This document shows positions 20,048 through 21,857 of a DNA stretch of 21,857 nucleotides, piece after piece. The stretch spans positions 1-21,857 of the IMG/VR virus record IMGVR_UViG_3300022752_000441. One strand, 5' to 3'. The first letter of the stretch is position 1. The number at the start of each line of letters is the position of its first letter. The translations under genes and the position numbers were made by a program. Under the pieces are notes generated by a model. That model was given only the letters and a program-made list of their open reading frames with translations, was not told the DNA's origin and ran no database searches. The stretch is from a virus.

Positions 20048-21857
20048 ATGGCTATCACCAAAGAATATTATCACGATATTGATTTAAAAGCTAATCAGCT
20101 ATTTAATAGCAGATTGCATAACATCACTACAGCTGCTAGGATTATTCTTGGTGGAACATTGTCCACTACAGATAAGGGTTACCAGGTTTATGACACAGAC
20201 ACTTTAACTCCTTATTTCTGGGATGGAACTTCATGGCAGTCTGCAGGTGGAGGAACATGGGGTAGCATAACTGGTTTAATTACTAATCAAACAGATTTAA
20301 TTAGTTATCTATCAAGTAATTACTATCCTCTTACTAGTAATCCTGCAGGATATTTAACTACAGCTGCAGCTGATCTTTTATACTATCCATTATCTAGTAA
20401 TCCAGCTGGCTATCTTACTAGTGAAACAGACCCAGTATTTAGTGCATGGTTAGCTACACCTCCTAATATTAGTATATTTAATAATGATGCTGGATTTATT
20501 AACTTAAGTAGTTTATCAGCAGGTGCAGGAATATCTTATAATAATCTTACTGGTGTTATAACCAACTCATCTCCAGACCAAATAGTAGTTCTCACTAATG
20601 GTACAGGAATTTCAATAAGTGGTACTTATCCAAGCTTTACCATTACTAATACTAGTCCTTCTAGTGGAGGAACTGTTACAGCTGTAACGGCTAGTTCTCC
20701 TTTAGCCTCTTCAGGAGGAACCACTCCTAATATAACAATACAACAAGCTTCTGGTTCATCAGATGGTTATCTATCTTCTACAGACTGGACCACGTTTAAT
20801 AGTAAAGAACCAGCTATTGCTGCTGGTACAACATCTCAGTATTGGAGAGGTGATAAAACTTGGCAGACTTTTCCTACAATTCCTACAGTTACACCATCTG
20901 CTCTTACTAAGACAGATGATACTAATGTCACTCTTACATTAGGAGGTACACCTAATACAGCATTATTAGAATCAGTAAGTCTTACATTAGGATGGACAGG
21001 AACTCTTGCTGATAGTAGAATTGCTTCAGCTGCTACTTGGAATAGTAAAGAACCTGGTATAACACCTGGAACCACTTCACAATATTGGAGAGGAGACAAG
21101 ACTTGGCAAACTTTAGATAAATCTGCTGTAGGACTTTCTAATGTAGAAAATACAGCTCTTTCTACATGGGCAGGTAGTACAAATCTTACAACACTTGGTA
21201 CAATTGTTACAGGTGTGTGGAATGGTACAGCTATAGGAGACACTTATATTTCCTCAGCGTCTACCTGGAATGCTAAACAAAATGCATATACTAATTTAAC
21301 TACTATAGGAACATTAGCTAATGCGGCTGGTTATTTATACAATGATGGATCTGGTGTATTTTCTTATACAACTCCTACTGGAGGAGTTACTTCTGTAGGA
21401 GCTACTGCTCCTATTACATCTAGTGGAGGAACAACCCCCACTATTTCAACCTCTATGTCTACTAATAAACTTATTGGTAGAAGTACAGCTGGTACAGGAG
21501 TGATGGAGGAAATTAGTGTAGGAACAGGACTTTCTCTATCTGCAGGAACACTTAGTGCTAGTGGTGTAATACCACATGGTACAGCAAGTGGTACAGATAC
21601 ATACACTGCAACTATTGGTACAGCATCTTCTTATAGTGATGGTGATGCATATCTTGTTAGATTTACTAATGGTAATACCACCAGTTGTACATTGAATATC
21701 AATAGTATAGGAGCTAAGACACTATATAGGAACAATGATGGGGCTCTTATAGGTGGGGATATTGTAGCTGGGGCAGAGATGCTTTGTATATATAATTCCA
21801 CCCTTGATGGATTTCAAACCATAGGTACAGCTCCTAACACTCTGCTTGGATATGTTA
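20048..21857 (+). CDS. Tail fibre protein, modular, truncated by the window end
   Basis: One open frame from ATG 20048 runs off the end (603 codons seen, no stop). The N-terminus (MAITKEYYHDIDLKANQLFN) resembles an attachment domain. After it come repeated short modules typical of fibre proteins of environmental phages: YYPLTSNPAGYLT twice, VTAVTASSPLASSGGTTPNI and a variant, DGYLSSTDWTTFNSKEP and variants, and GTTSQYWRGDKTWQT twice. Composition is Gly/Ser/Thr/Asn-rich, as in trimeric beta-structured fibres. Function is host recognition; the receptor-binding tip lies beyond the window. The ORFs on the opposite strand here are shadows. Confidence 0.85.
   Translation, partial: MAITKEYYHDIDLKANQLFNSRLHNITTAARIILGGTLSTTDKGYQVYDTDTLTPYFWDGTSWQSAGGGTWGSITGLITNQTDLISYLSSNYYPLTSNPAGYLTTAAADLLYYPLSSNPAGYLTSETDPVFSAWLATPPNISIFNNDAGFINLSSLSAGAGISYNNLTGVITNSSPDQIVVLTNGTGISISGTYPSFTITNTSPSSGGTVTAVTASSPLASSGGTTPNITIQQASGSSDGYLSSTDWTTFNSKEPAIAAGTTSQYWRGDKTWQTFPTIPTVTPSALTKTDDTNVTLTLGGTPNTALLESVSLTLGWTGTLADSRIASAATWNSKEPGITPGTTSQYWRGDKTWQTLDKSAVGLSNVENTALSTWAGSTNLTTLGTIVTGVWNGTAIGDTYISSASTWNAKQNAYTNLTTIGTLANAAGYLYNDGSGVFSYTTPTGGVTSVGATAPITSSGGTTPTISTSMSTNKLIGRSTAGTGVMEEISVGTGLSLSAGTLSASGVIPHGTASGTDTYTATIGTASSYSDGDAYLVRFTNGNTTSCTLNINSIGAKTLYRNNDGALIGGDIVAGAEMLCIYNSTLDGFQTIGTAPNTLLGYV
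20321..20419 (+). repeat. Fibre module repeat YYPLxSNPAGYLT, two copies
   Basis: Copies at 20321-20359 and 20381-20419 encode nearly the same 13 residues but use different codons, so the similarity is conserved as protein rather than as recent DNA duplication. Confidence 0.75.
20675..21445 (+). repeat. Fibre module repeat V-T-x-V, SSGGTTP, two copies
   Basis: Segments at 20675-20734 (VTAVTASSPLASSGGTTPNI) and 21386-21445 (VTSVGATAPITSSGGTTPTI) are homologous modules separated by about 650 bases of other repeats, indicating a duplicated super-module. Confidence 0.75.
20825..21112 (+). repeat. Fibre module repeat GTTSQYWRGDKTWQT, two copies
   Basis: The 15 residues are identical at 20825-20869 and 21068-21112, but many codons differ synonymously. 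This points to long-standing selection on the peptide or exchange with other fibre genes. Confidence 0.8.

Noticed and set aside
20836-21606. Minus-strand ORFs of 135 and 80 aa opposite the tail fibre
   Set aside because: Their internal repeats (for example KVCQVLSPLQY) are the reverse-strand reading of the fibre modules. The + strand frame is open over the whole stretch.
21783-21796. TTTGTATATA, similar to the promoter element
   Set aside because: It lies inside the fibre frame, has no match beyond the core and does not precede a gene.
1-21857. CRISPR array, insertion sequence or integrase
   Set aside because: No spaced direct repeats of CRISPR type, no transposase or integrase motifs and no paired terminal repeats were seen.

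Overview
This window looks like part of the genome of a tailed double-stranded DNA phage of a Bacteroidota host, most likely a crAss-like phage (Crassvirales) or a close relative. Three things support this. First, a packaging and head block runs in the order wHTH-like protein, IHF/HU-like protein, RecB-type nuclease, large terminase, portal, scaffold, major capsid protein. Second, the genes have A-rich leaders with no visible Shine-Dalgarno sequence, as expected in Bacteroidota. Third, at least one putative promoter fits the Bacteroidota -33/-7 pattern (TTTG, 21-nt spacer, TAnnTTTG). The DNA is AT-rich, the genes are tightly packed with ATGA or TAAATG junctions, and nearly all lie on the + strand. 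The crAss-like assignment rests on protein family resemblance and gene order recalled from memory, not on a search.

Layout. (1) Positions 1-640: one minus-strand gene (134 aa) with a strong terminator, probably the end of the oppositely transcribed arm. (2) 641-1158: a 518-bp G-rich non-coding divergence region. It holds a 14-bp palindrome with the core of a chromosomal parS site, three tandem 12-bp G-run repeats, a good Bacteroidota-type promoter and a long, hairpin-rich leader. (3) 1159-5335: a PhoH-like ATPase, then small unknown genes, a wHTH-like protein, an IHF/HU-like protein, a Cys-rich protein, a PD-(D/E)XK nuclease and two unknown genes leading into the terminase. (4) 5336-13397: large terminase, portal, acidic scaffold-like protein and major capsid protein, ending in a terminator. 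(5) 13398-16095: accessory virion genes, a compact RNA-structure candidate between genes, a tiny lipoprotein and four small Lys/Gly-rich proteins. (6) 16097-20043: neck/tail genes, with a ring-like protein, a ferritin/Dps-like protein, a Cys-rich 450-aa putative structural protein with its own promoter and terminator, and tail-associated proteins. (7) 20048 to the window end: an open, modular, repeat-containing tail fibre gene.

Working model (inference). The PhoH-like, IHF-like, wHTH-like and nuclease proteins prepare or regulate DNA for packaging. The terminase drives DNA through the portal into a scaffold-directed HK97-type capsid. The 16-20 kb genes build the neck and tail, and the fibre recognises the host. 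A repeated element (TTTTGTATATT) stands upstream of the PhoH-like, scaffold-MCP and Cys-rich structural units and may be a shared phage promoter.

The most unusual items are the parS-like site beside G-run iterons, the repeated promoter-like element, the multi-arm structure after the capsid genes, the lipoprotein among virion genes, and the complete absence of TAG as a stop codon.
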